Shown here: positions 50,266 to 60,968 of the stretch, one piece after another
Layout of the letters: each line of letters begins with the position of its first letter
Numbering within the stretch: the first letter of the stretch is position 1
Origin: Stratiolaelaps scimitus
Taxonomy: Eukaryota; Arthropoda; Arachnida; Mesostigmata; Laelapidae
Assembly (NCBI GenBank): GCA_019614645.1
Contig: JABWDB010000013.1
Location: 2,222,501 to 2,286,500 of the forward strand
Length of the DNA stretch: 64,000 nt
Direction of reading: 5' to 3'
Notes under the pieces: generated by a model
Databases searched by the model: none
What the model saw: only the letters and a program-made list of their open reading frames with translations
Told to the model about the DNA's origin: nothing
Translations under genes and position numbers: made by a program

Positions 50266-53200
50266 ATGTCGACTGCAGACACTGCAACGGCAGAGGAGCC
50301 GACAAAATCCAACGTAACGCCGATTTTGGAGAACTCTCCAGTTTCAGGAGATTCGCCGGCCGGTATCCGGCCGCCTGCCGGAACGATTAGCGAAAATGAC
50401 AAACCGCGGGTGGTGCCTCGTCGAAAGGTAGGACTACCTAAATCCTTTAGGAAGGAGATATTTTTTTTGATAAATTCGAAATATTGAACGTCAAAATAGA
50501 ACTTAATTATGCATAGTGGTATATGTATATCCAGTACATCGCAGGCACGATTGACTAGATTCACCCAGAAATTTAGCGATTTTCAGAGACCACTTGTGGC
50601 TTGTGGTATACTGACCATAGATTCCAGCCATGTCAGCGTATTGAAACAACGGTGGCATGCGGTATCGCAATTAGACTATAGTCTGTCGAATCGAAATATT
50701 TATTTACAACGGAGGTTCTAAGCATACACCAATCAGTGGCCATAATCTACCAAACCATAGTTCGCTAAGCCAATTACTTGTTTCCAATGAACGTGTTATA
50801 CATAATTGACACTGTAACTAATTATTCACTACGTTTCACAGGGTTCGTAACAGATAGGTTAGAGTCTGCTGATATACTGTGTGTTAGATCCTTGATAAAA
50901 TTCAGCGATTGGATAACCAAACGAAAAACACCTTGAACCATAATTCACCGTAGCATTGCCGCGAATCTGCACGAGTTGGGAGGAGAACAATCGCCAAAAA
51001 TAAACGGGGTGTACTAAAAATAAAATTTGGTACATTCACTGTTCAATTTTTAAATAACGAAATTGGCGCTGATCGTGTTACTGAAGAGCACTTACCTATT
51101 GAATGCAAGTGTGAATATTTCACATGGTGAAGAAGTAGTTCAGTTCGCCACAGAAAAACGACGGGGGCTGGATTGACGGTCCAACGCTTAAGTAGCAGTG
51201 TTTGTTCAGCTGAGATCGACGTATCGGGTTGTATGTGTGTGTGTGCGTGGTCAGCCGCCACCTCGGACAACGAAGAGATTCAGTGTTTCGTTATGAGCAT
51301 TACCACATTACCACGCTCTGACGTCTCGCGGTTATAGTTATGTGAGAATGTGGCGTGGACAAGGCGACTCTGGAGAAACGGAAAATGAGGTGTATTCCAT
51401 TTTGCAATATTGTGGACAGTGCACACATCTAAACGAGAGCACAGTACATGTTTGAGATGCGGCACAACAGTGTGAAATGCAACTCATGGGACCTCTTGGC
51501 CAAGAACCGACGGAGTTGCTGGTAGTAGAAAAAAATATCACGATCTTATTGTTTTGTTTTACGATACGGTGATTGGACATCAGCTGTTGAGTATGTGTCT
51601 TTTTCAAGAAAATCAGTACACGTTCGATTTGTAATATAAAAACAATATGTTCTTTTTTCTTTGACACTAACTATAAGCATTTTTCTTCACATTGCAGATC
51701 ACCCGAATCATGGGAGTCGAGTTCGCCCCGATCAATACCCCGCTTGAGCGGCGGCTCCAAACATTCTCAGCAGCTGCGATGAGCTTCTCATTTCTGTTTG
51801 CAGGCCTAGGAGGATACCTTCTCAGCGTGTACCTGTTCTTTTTCACTTCGTACTACTGGATACCACTTATATATTTGGTGTGGTACATTTGTGATCTGGA
51901 CACTTGCGAACGCGGCGGCCGACGTTGGACCTGGCTAAGAAAGCTCCGCCTTTGGAGATATATGAGAGATTACTTTCCTGTTAGACTCATTAAGACCGCT
52001 GAATTGCCAGCTGACAGAAACTACATTATGGGATATCACCCTCATGGAATTATGGGAGCTGGCGCGATTGTCAACTTTGCCACAGAGGGAACAAAGTTCA
52101 GCGAAGTGTTTCCAGGTTCGTAATGAACACGAGATGCTTGAAAGGTATCGACATACTGCGAGAGAGACATTTTCAGATTGCAAAGCCTTGATTCTTTCAA
52201 AAGATGACCCCTTGACATTGGTGGACCGTCGCGAAACGTTTAATGGCTCATTTTTGCTTCTAATAGACAGGATGAGACATATAAAAAAGTTGGTGTTAAT
52301 TAACAATAAGCAAGGGAATGCAAAGTGCACGATAAACGAAATAGTTTATCGCAATTTACAGTACGGTTGACCTTAAAGAAGGGACTTTAAAGAAGTGGGA
52401 GCGAATAGGGTACATTGACAATGTTACACCATCCACGATAATGTTCTGCAGACGTACAATCACCCTGATGGGAACAAGCAGGCAAGAAAGTACGCCAGTG
52501 GCAGATACAGCCGTAAATGTTTCTCAGTCTTCACCTCATAATTTCTGTGTTACGCTATTCTCGCAGGAATTATACCGCATCCGCTCACGCTCCGAATGAA
52601 CTTTCTCTTTCCGTTCTACCGTGAGTTGCCGCTTCTCTATGGGATCTGCTGTGTTTCAAAGGAGTCACTTGAATGGATCCTCACCAAGAAGGGCAAAGGC
52701 AACGCGGCTCTTATCGTCATCGGTGGAGCTCAGGAGGCTTTGGCCGCTCATCGTGGCGATGACTACCATCTGACGTTAGCTCACCGAAAGGGATTTGCCA
52801 AAGTGGCGCTACAGAATGGGTGAGAAAGACGCTCGATATATTTGCAGTGTAGTTCTCAATAGCTAAGTGTATGTAGCTCTTGGGGAGAACTGTGTACGCT
52901 TAGGGATGGGGTCATGCTTGGCCATTTAATCAGCCAGTAAGAATTATTGCTGCGATTTACATGAATGTAAATATTCTCAATGATTCTTGTTTCTACGTTC
53001 TTCATGCAGTTATGTGCGTGTCAAAGATCCCTATTGGCTCTATAGCGTTATATAAGATATATTCGCAAACTGAATAGCGTGATCAGAACACCTCCCGGAT
53101 CACTCACTGTAGAATTAATTGTACAATTTTGATCACCAGGTGTAATACACTCTCCCCAGGCGATCTGCTTTTGTGGTTAAATATCTCAGCGGCGCTCATT

Positions 53201-54709
53201 CCGGACTCACCATGATCTTGAATTCGAGCTCGACTATTTATTTTTGTAATTTGAATTTAAAATCAGCTAATTGTCATGTCACTCGCGTACAGTGCGTATC
53301 ATTAGGGTTGAATGATCCAACTTGGTTTGGCCACTAAACGCAGTCAGGGAAAATTAGCCCAAACTCGGTAGCAGCTCCAGTTTTCAGTTTTTCCATTTTA
53401 TCTTTAGCTTTTTCTTTATCTCCAGTTTTCAGTTATTTTTTTCGGCTTAGCCGATATTGTGGGTGCCTTCGAGACAACTTTCAAATGTGCGCCAGGCGTC
53501 TACAACAAATGATGACCTCTTTTCTATACAGATTATATATTTTCGATGATTTCAAGAGCGTATTCAATTCCACAGCGCTGACCTCGTACCGGTATTTTCC
53601 TTTGGAGAAAATGATATCTTCCACCAAGTGGAAAATCCACCAGGGTCGAAACTTCGCTCCTTCCAGGAGACATTCAAAAAACTCTTTGGAGTATCACCTG
53701 CGGTCTTCCATGGAAGAGGCGTTTTCCAATATACCTGGGGCTACGTGCCCTTCCGCGCACCGATTACTACTGTCGGTATGTATGGTGAAATCGTAGTAAC
53801 ATGGTTGTGTTTCTTGCAATTGAGTAGGACACGATTACAATTGACCAATTTATCAATAACCGATGAAATTTGATTTTGCGAAAATTGACTAGCTTCCATT
53901 TGCGTGGCCGCGCTCAGAGCTTTACTTATTCGTTTTTCAATTGTCTTTTTCAATTTCTTTCAATCAGCATTCGATTGCAAAACTTTATACTTATTTGCCA
54001 TTTTGCGGACACAAACGGCCTATCGCTCCCCTCAAGGTTGACTGATGATGTGGTTATAATGATCAAGACGACGTTGCGATATAATATTAATGACAAACCC
54101 AGTTGACAGTTAGTTTGTAGCATTTAGATCGAGTGTTCTTACCTGGGTAGATACTATAATGAAAAAGAAGGATAAGCTGGAGAAAGCCAGGCAAAGTTAA
54201 TATAACTCCCCAGGACAGAATGGTCAGATCGCAGAATCTGGGAGGGGGGAGGATAGGGAGGTTACGGGGGGGGGGGTAGGAGGGGTTCGGCCCTGCTGAG
54301 TCTGACGCCCCCACCCAGTGGCCAATTATAGGACTGTATAATCCCCGGATGGACCAGTCGAAGTAATGCTACAAGCTTTCTGAGCCATCTGGGGAGCGGG
54401 GTGAGGTACGCGGGTTGAGTGCGGGGCCTTTGTGAGTCCCACCCTGGTGTTGGTATGGACCGTCCAACGCGTATGTGCATCATGCATTCCCGTAATCCCC
54501 TCCCTAAAGGAAAAAGTTCGAGCAGTTCTCATCGAAAATTGAACATTCTGCTTTCAGTCGGTGCTCCGATTCATGTCGAGCGGATATCAAACCCGAGTCA
54601 AGAGCAGGTGGACGAGTTGCACGCTAAGTATGTCGAGCAATTGACCGAGCTCTTCGAGACGCATAAGCACCGCTGTGGAGATTCTGCCAAAAAACTCGTC
54701 CTCGACTAA
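50266..54709 (+). CDS. Dgat2: DGAT2-family acyltransferase C (five coding exons)
   Basis: Predicted diacylglycerol (or monoacylglycerol) O-acyltransferase of the ER membrane and lipid-droplet pathway. Coding exons are 50266-50427, 51698-52115, 52567-52819, 53576-53775 and 54558-54709. Introns are 1270, 451, 756 and 782 bases in phases 0, 1, 2 and 1, all GT-AG. The product is 394 residues. The first exon encodes a polar, Pro/Ser/Thr-rich, probably disordered N-terminus of 54 residues ending in RRK, as in many DGAT2 proteins with cytosolic N-termini. The core follows with a hydrophobic span at about 81-116, YFP at 147-149, GYHPHG at 166-171, GGAQE at 246-250, RKGF at 267-270 and FGEN at 287-290. 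Of the three paralogues it matches the canonical motifs best (GYHPHG, FSFGEND, PITTVVG), so it is the likeliest orthologue of Dgat2. The symbol is by family, not by proven orthology. AATAAA lies at 54899-54904. Confidence 0.94.
54255..54290. repeat. G-rich low-complexity tract in intron 4 of gene C
   Basis: Runs of G (up to about 11) with a few A and T residues, part of a GC-rich insert-like segment at about 54230-54470 within an otherwise AT-rich intron. It could form G-quadruplexes on the plus strand or RNA. Confidence 0.6.
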
Positions 54710-54898
54710 ACGTCCGCCCACGCATCTGACAATCTGCCATAGAGAAGAGTGGAGAAGCTGTGCATTAAAGTCTGCCAAAAACGAACTATGAACCAGTAGT
54801 GAACTCGTAGTAACACCACGCGGTACGATTGAGACGGACGGTATTGCCGTTTGTACTGTATATGTAATATATATATATATACGAATATTATAAGCTAA

Positions 54899-54904
54899 AA
54901 TAAA
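54899..54904 (+). terminator. Polyadenylation signal of gene C
   Basis: AATAAA located 190 bases after the TAA stop of gene C, just after a short (AT)n tract. Position and sequence fit a canonical animal cleavage signal. Confidence 0.6.
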
Positions 54905-54957
54905 TGGAGGCATGTACACTTCATTGCTATTGTACTTTAATCATTTATTTATTCACA

Positions 54958-55020
54958 GTGCGCTTTATTGGCGGAACTGCAATTTTACAATATCTACGTT
55001 CGCGTTATGACGCGTCACTG
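54958..55020 (-). mobile_element. Diverged 3' fragment of SINE family 1
   Basis: CTTTATTGGCGGAACTGCAAT, then TTTTACAATATCTACG and a TTATGACGCGTCACT end. These match the inverted SINE 3' part TTTATTGG...GGAGCTGCAATTTTAC...TATGTCAC with substitutions. It lies just beyond the gene C cleavage signal. Confidence 0.45.
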
Positions 55021-56737
55021 TTTCTAGCTGTGGATAGACCCAAGCGGACTCACCATATCTGCCGGCTGTTCTTTTCACTACTTATGCGTTCAGGATGGAC
55101 CACAGTGTCTCCGTGCGGCAATACCCAGCCGTAGCACGTGTCTGTACATCCCGACTGCCTGCTGTCTCTTCAGGGCAACCAAGCTCGTGATGAAACCACG
55201 CTACGGTTCGTAGTTCCGCTCATTGCTGTGTGTTCAAGTTCGTAACTGCAAACGTTTTCCCGGCCAGACCCCGTGGTCAGGGGACCCTTTCAGAATTACT
55301 TCCTAAGTTCATTGTCATTGCTTTGCCTACTTCTCTCTCTCTCTCTCTTTATCTCGCTCTTTCTATTCCAACATTTCATGCCTTCACGACGACCCCTTCC
55401 AACCTCCCCGTTGAGGGCGCGATCGATTTAGCCCCTGCCGTCAATATCTCACCGCTATGACAGAATAAGCAGCACAGGCCAGTGGAACGGACGGCTGTGG
55501 CTAGCTGGACGAACGCTTGTGGCGCAATCGATAACTTCTTGCTGCTAACGTATCCTATGCTATCCTGTCCCGAACCCTCTTGTGTTTACGCATGTGTAGA
55601 TACGACGTCGACCAAATGAACATTGTCCATACTAGCGCTAATGTTCAGGCGACCGGCGCTCAGTTCATGTAAATAAATAAATAAATAGATGCCTTCCTTC
55701 ATTGCTCACTACGCCCCCGTGCGAGCAAGCCACCCAAATCCCGCTAGCTCTCGTAAATGCGCTCCTGCTCCTGATACCGGTTCAGCTGTCGTTGCCTGCT
55801 GATTGTATGCCAGCATATCCCTATTTCCATGTTACGGCCTGTCTCGCTGTTTCTGTCCGCAGATGGCGGCAGCTTCGAGTAATTGTGTTACTTCAATCAA
55901 ATCTCGTCTATCCGTCCGCCTGTTCTTTTATCCTTCGTCTTGTCGCCTGCTTCGCGCCAGGGGATGTCGGACGAGTTGAGCGACATATTCAGTATGAAGC
56001 TGAGGTGCGGTGCGGTGTCCTGTGTTGCTGCTTGTTGAGGCTTTGTCGACCCATGTGTGAGTGCGGACAGATCGTACGAACAAACAATCCAAACGAGCGA
56101 TCGAGGCCCGTCGGATCAACCTTGTGACGATAGCGGCGAGGTTCTTCTCTTACAGCGGCGCTCTTCGCCGTATTCCTCACCGTGGTTGTCGTCATTGTCG
56201 TCATCGGCTATTGTAAATAAATCACTTTGATTTGATGCAACCTCAAATCTCGGCTTCGTCTGTCGGATCTGTTGCTACACTTGTCATGTCTCCTGCTCTC
56301 CCGATCGCCGCCTCCCCATTCGGATCTCTGACTGTTCGACCGCTCGATGTCGCTTTTATTCCATTCGACGAAGACAGGCCGCCGCCGCCCCCCCCCCCCC
56401 TCCTCCTACTCCCCAGACCCCGCCTGCTGGAGCGGTCAGACGAACAGATTCATCCTTACCAGCTCGCGTCCGCCATCCTCGTCAACTACGAAGCCCCGCC
56501 CTGCGACGAGGCGAACGTTCGCCGTCGATGCCGCCGCCGCCAAAATCCAACAGTCTTTTTTTTTTCCCACAACCTGGTTTCGGTCAGCGCCTACCGCCTC
56601 TGGCTGCGTTGGCTGTTACCTTTGTCGCTGAGACCGTTCCTCCCGCCAAGATGTCATCGCTGCTCGGGGCTCAATAAACCTCGACAATTCAACGGAACTG
56701 CCTGACGCCTGAAAGCTAAATATATCTGTCTCTGCAT

Positions 56738-56745
<8 letters not shown>

Positions 56746-56788
<43 letters not shown>

Positions 56789-56789
56789 G
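56746..56789. repeat. (TA)n microsatellite
   Basis: About 20 TA units with one TTA interruption, preceded by a short (CA)n tract. Confidence 0.9.
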
Positions 56790-57760
56790 CTTGTGTTGCT
56801 TCACACAAGCTGTTACATAACCTGTACAAGGATCCCATTCTATGTATTCGACTAAGGTGGACAGACGGGCTGTGGGGCCGGTTCGATGATCCGTTGAGAG
56901 AATTGTTCGCCACGTATTGTATTATAGAACACAGACGCTTACCGTAAACGGCAGCCGAGCTTCGCTTAGCCGTCTTCCGCAGGTTTTGCTCTATGACGAC
57001 CGAGTGGTCGTCTTTGCTCGGATTTGCCGGTGTCGTTCGAGTATCACTTGTATCTCTTTCTAGGAGAGGTTAGTGTATAAAGGATATAGATTACTACCTT
57101 TGTAATTAATACCAGTGTCTAGTAAATGGAATAATAAATAGTTGTACATTTCATCCGTTTGCGTTCCTCGACTACGGCAGATTACAAGCCACTGCAGACA
57201 GGCAAGCTTAGGTTAAGTTAGGCCACTACAGGAAGGCAACCTTATAGGTTAAATGTTGGTTGAGAGTCAGCCCGAAAACATTTAGGCAGGCGACGTTTGT
57301 CGTTCTCGCCCTGGCGACCGTCGTCGTCGACGTCGACCGTCCGCTGGAGATCTGTCTGTCCGTGTTTGAAGTCGCCGACCGCCCAACTGGATTCACCGCC
57401 GACACGTTCCTCAGCCAGTACACGCGATTGTGCCGTCAAGATGTGTACACTGGCTGGTGGTGGTGGTGGTGATTGTGGCGGCGTTGGCGGCGTTGGCGGC
57501 GGCGGGGCCGAAATGCCGAGGGGCATTTAACCAGGATGACGAACAACGGTGGCGTCAAGCAGCGTGTGCTCCATGAGGACGCGGGGGAGCCGTCAACGTC
57601 AGGTCGTAGCGCAGCTTCCATTTGTCCGTGATAACATTGACAGCGTTCGCCCATCTGCGTACTGAACTGCGTGCGTCAGTAAGTGAATGAGTGAATGAAT
57701 GAATGATGGAGACGGCGGCTGACAGAAGACGAGTAAATTCGACTCGTTGTGCGCTGCCAC

Positions 57761-57764
<4 letters not shown>

Positions 57765-57791
<27 letters not shown>

Positions 57792-57793
57792 AG
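57765..57793. repeat. (GCC)n trinucleotide repeat
   Basis: About nine CCG/GCC units. On the minus strand it reads as poly-Gly or poly-Ala in the spurious frames that cross it. Confidence 0.85.
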
Positions 57794-58738
57794 CGAGTTG
57801 ACATCGGCGATTCGACGATTGCAGATCGCTGTAACGTGATTGTGGCAATACGATTGTAACACCGGAGTCAAAAACGGTCACGCCGGCTGTAGCAGGGCAG
57901 TGGCGACGGCAGATGCTGTAGCGGCGGCGACGACGACGACGGCGGCTGCTGCTGCTTCGTAGACTTCAACAAAGACGATGGCAAAGAGGCGGCTCAGCGC
58001 TTCTCCGTTCGGTCGATTTTCTGTACGTTTGACAGCGCGAGGCGCGGACGAGACCTGCCTTTTGTCATTGTCAATCTGATCCATTGTCAGCAATGTTCAT
58101 CTGAGTCGCATTGCTTGATCAAAGAGATATTTTGCGGCGAAACCAACAAGCAGCGCCGTTGCACAGGTGGCAGCCGTTTGGTGATTGCCGAATCAGCAGA
58201 TATCTACAATATACACGGGATGAGCCTCGGGTCAAATTGAGAATTACAAGCGAACCTTCACATCTGATCTGGTGTCTGTTGGCGTGCAGATTTCTCAAGC
58301 GCATATGTGCGCCTCTGCACTCCTACACCCGTATACTAGTACGAGTTATACTAGAAAATTGCATACCCCACTCTATAGGGTATTATTATTGTTTTCAATT
58401 AAAAAAGAAATCTTGACTCGCACACACCGTCGCCACTATATCATCAAGCAGCGAGCGATGACAGCGATGATGATGTAATATTAATATGACAATAATGATA
58501 ATAAGCAGAATGAGTGATTTCCAGCTGCCAAGTGTACGGCAGGGACATTTTCTGAATATTGCACTCTCATCAAATCGAGTCAAGAAATGCAGCCCCAGCC
58601 AGCGAACTGAATCATAAACAGTGCCAGATGCATCTGATAGCTAAGATACCGACAATGCCATAGAATTGAATCGAACTGACAATATACTATCTAGCTATTA
58701 TCTCGCCATCTAAACAGAGGGGTCGGCGTGGACAGAGA

Positions 58739-58954
58739 ATGCATTCGGCAAACAATAGCTGCCAACGGTTGCGGGCGATTGATAACGCCCTCCAGAAGTC
58801 GCTGGAGGGGTATTCAGTCGATCGCGAGCTGGCCAGCTCACCACTTCGTCTGGAACTAGCAAAAAGGCCCGAGAATTTAGATGTGTGTAACAGCGGCGAA
58901 GACTTTCATGAGGAGAAATGCTACAAAACAGTCATATTTGAATGCTATTTCTAG
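58739..58954 (+). other. Possible small ORF or first exon, unrecognised
   Basis: An ATG-initiated frame of 71 codons has helical, charged composition (SCQRLRAIDNALQKSLEG, LRLELAKRPENLDV). It has no signal peptide and no recognised domain. Two further acidic plus-strand frames lie downstream at 59493-59705 and 59733-59938. The cluster could represent exons of one gene, but no splice chain with matching phases can be proven by eye. Confidence 0.18.
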
Positions 58955-59732
58955 CTATATAAGGAAAGGTAGACAACGGTGATCGCCACAAGGATCACCA
59001 GTAGAATAAGATCGACATTTCACATCAATTTTAACGGTCGACCTTATAGATCCCATTGTGTAGCTGTAAGATAATAAATATGTCAAATATATACATTATA
59101 TATATATATATATTCTTTCAGTACAATTTACCTAGAATAGGTTTAATATTAGTGTGCTTCTATGGGGTAATTGCCGAAAATACTGTTCTAGTCGATACAA
59201 AGCTAGACAATATCCATCCGACCTTTCGAAACTGCTGAATCAGCATCTGGCAAACTGACCGAAGTTATAAGTAGCATGCAAGCGTTAGCACTTCACACAC
59301 ACGCACATGCACACCGCCAACCTATAGGTTTTCCGGAAGCCACATATCGTGTGCAATATAATATTATCATATAGATATATATATATATATATATTAGGCT
59401 AACCATGTCCGAACATCAGAAAGTTATCCCGCCAGCACATCATCCTCGCTACTCAAAGAGCTGTATATATATATATATATATATATAACTCGATGGGGTC
59501 CGCCCCTTCATCACGTTTTTTGATTGGCTCTGCGAACGACCGGGCCAGCGGAATGGAATCAAATGAAGATGAGCTCTATGTGGACGTTACCGCTGCCACC
59601 ATGATTCTATTATATACGATTCATATTTATGACCACGGTGAAATAGGCAAAACTCGCATCACAGAAATGAAATGGAAGATTTGTGAAGAAGAAGACGACA
59701 GCTAAAGAGTAAGTAAGTGAGAGATAAACAGA

Positions 59733-59938
59733 TCGAGGAAGAGTTTATCGAAATCAGACAGGTTGAATAGAGACACCGTGGTCGATAGCATCACGAGCGG
59801 ATCACGAGAGAGCGAAACTTCATCGGTCTTCATGGGCCAGTCCCAGTTGCAGCTATATTGGTGCGGAGCAACGTCCGTCCGCCAAAAGCCACTGAGTGAC
59901 TTTCCCGGCGAAGCCGAAAACGACAACGAGGAATGATG
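59733..59938 (+). other. Possible terminal exon, unrecognised
   Basis: After an AAACAG that could be a splice acceptor, the plus frame reads as Ser/Arg-rich then acidic sequence (RKSLSKSDRLNRDTVVDS, QKPLSDFPGEAENDNEE) up to TGA. The antisense frame (59702-60076, 124 codons, no ATG) is also open, so one of the two is a shadow. No family recognised, and no AATAAA nearby. Confidence 0.2.
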
Positions 59939-60290
59939 ACGCTGACTTGGGCTTGAGGTGTTGGCCAGAGCTGGAGCGACAGTCCGTCGGGTCGCCAGAT
60001 CGAATCGGTGATCTTCAAACAACGCGGATGTACCAGCAATGATCGAAGGTAGGCAGGCAGACTTCAGCACATTCACCAGCAGAAGACAGAAGATGGAGAA
60101 ACAGAAAAAAAAGGGTCCTATAGCTGCGGTTCGGACTACTCTACTCGTGTCGTCTATGCTACCCCGTTCTCACCTAGTGCGTTTGCAATTGGAGAGGCCT
60201 GCGAGCAGGCCGGCTCGGCCTTGCCTTTTAGGTATCGCGGCTGACGCAACGAAACAACGCTCGTTGGGTCGACTTCGTCGCTGTTATCCT

Positions 60291-60338
60291 AATCGGTGAT
60301 TGTTAATTGATAATGTCATCAATTAACAATCACCGATT
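60291..60338. repeat. Perfect 21-bp inverted repeat with 6-base loop
   Basis: The arm starting AATCGGTGATTGTTAATTGA at 60291 and ending at 60311 is followed by the loop AATGTC. The exact reverse complement then occupies 60318-60338. No mismatch is present in 21 pairs. It is not part of a dinucleotide run, so chance is an unlikely explanation. Confidence 0.9.
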
Positions 60339-60439
60339 GCCCTCCCCGTGAATTAATTGTGGTTGAATATGACAAAGCATAGGGAACCAATGGATGCACC
60401 GAGTGACACTCAATAGGTGCGCCCTTTTCCCGTTTGTCA

Positions 60440-60459
60440 AACACACACACACACACACA
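60440..60459. repeat. (CA)n microsatellite
   Basis: About ten CA units. Confidence 0.9.
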
Positions 60460-60828
60460 TATACATGCACCCATTATAGATAAGTTTTTGTGTCTTGTAT
60501 TGCTTAGCAACGATGAGGTCAGCCTAGCAGTGGACCCATCAATTTCTGACTCTGTCCCGTCGATCTGTATGGTATGGTACATTTAGCGTTGGGGTTATTG
60601 TTGCTGTTGCTATGACTGTTATTCTATCAGCGGTTGTTACCGAGGTAGCGTCCAATGCAAATCTTTATAATTATTTATTCGTCATGAACGTGAGCAACTT
60701 TACGTTCGTTACGTAAATTTCAAAGGAGTTCGCACGTAGATCTCAAACTAAATAATCGATACGAAGTCAATTCTTAGCAGGTGACGATGGCTCTAGTCGT
60801 CTATGACTGTTAGGATAGAGTAGAGTAG

Positions 60829-60968
60829 TGGTTTATTGGTTTATTACAGGAATAGCAATTTTTACAATGCTTAAGTTATCTTATATATCGCCAGGTTGAG
60901 GTCTCCAACCTGCCGCCTCCGGCTTCCTACAGGCAGAGAGTTCGCCACTATCCAAACCACCGCGCGGA
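60829..60968 (-). mobile_element. tRNA-derived SINE, family 1, near full length but diverged
   Basis: The minus strand carries GGTTTGGATAGTGGCGAACTC as the tRNA-like head. It has a degraded B-box region (GGTTGGAGACC), then ATATAAGATAACTTAAGCATT, GTAAAAATTGCTATTCC and TGTAATAAACCAATAAACC. The poorly kept B box marks it as older than the copy at 22241. Confidence 0.75.

Larger units (their letters stand above)
55021..58738. other. GC-richer spacer, no gene recognised
   Basis: It contains poly-pyrimidine, CCG/CGG and (TA)n tracts. Frames of 140-157 codons at 55702-56127 and 56232-56705 are rich in Leu, Pro, Arg and Cys and cross a C run (about 56390-56400). All three plus frames are largely open here, which is typical of GC-rich DNA rather than of a gene. 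An AATAAA at 56673-56678 follows, but no transcript can be built. Confidence 0.4.

Noticed and set aside
55702..56705. Frames of 141 and 157 codons, one with a poly-proline run and a nearby AATAAA
   Set aside because: All three frames are largely open and Pro/Leu/Arg rich, crossing a C homopolymer; no domain or splice structure.
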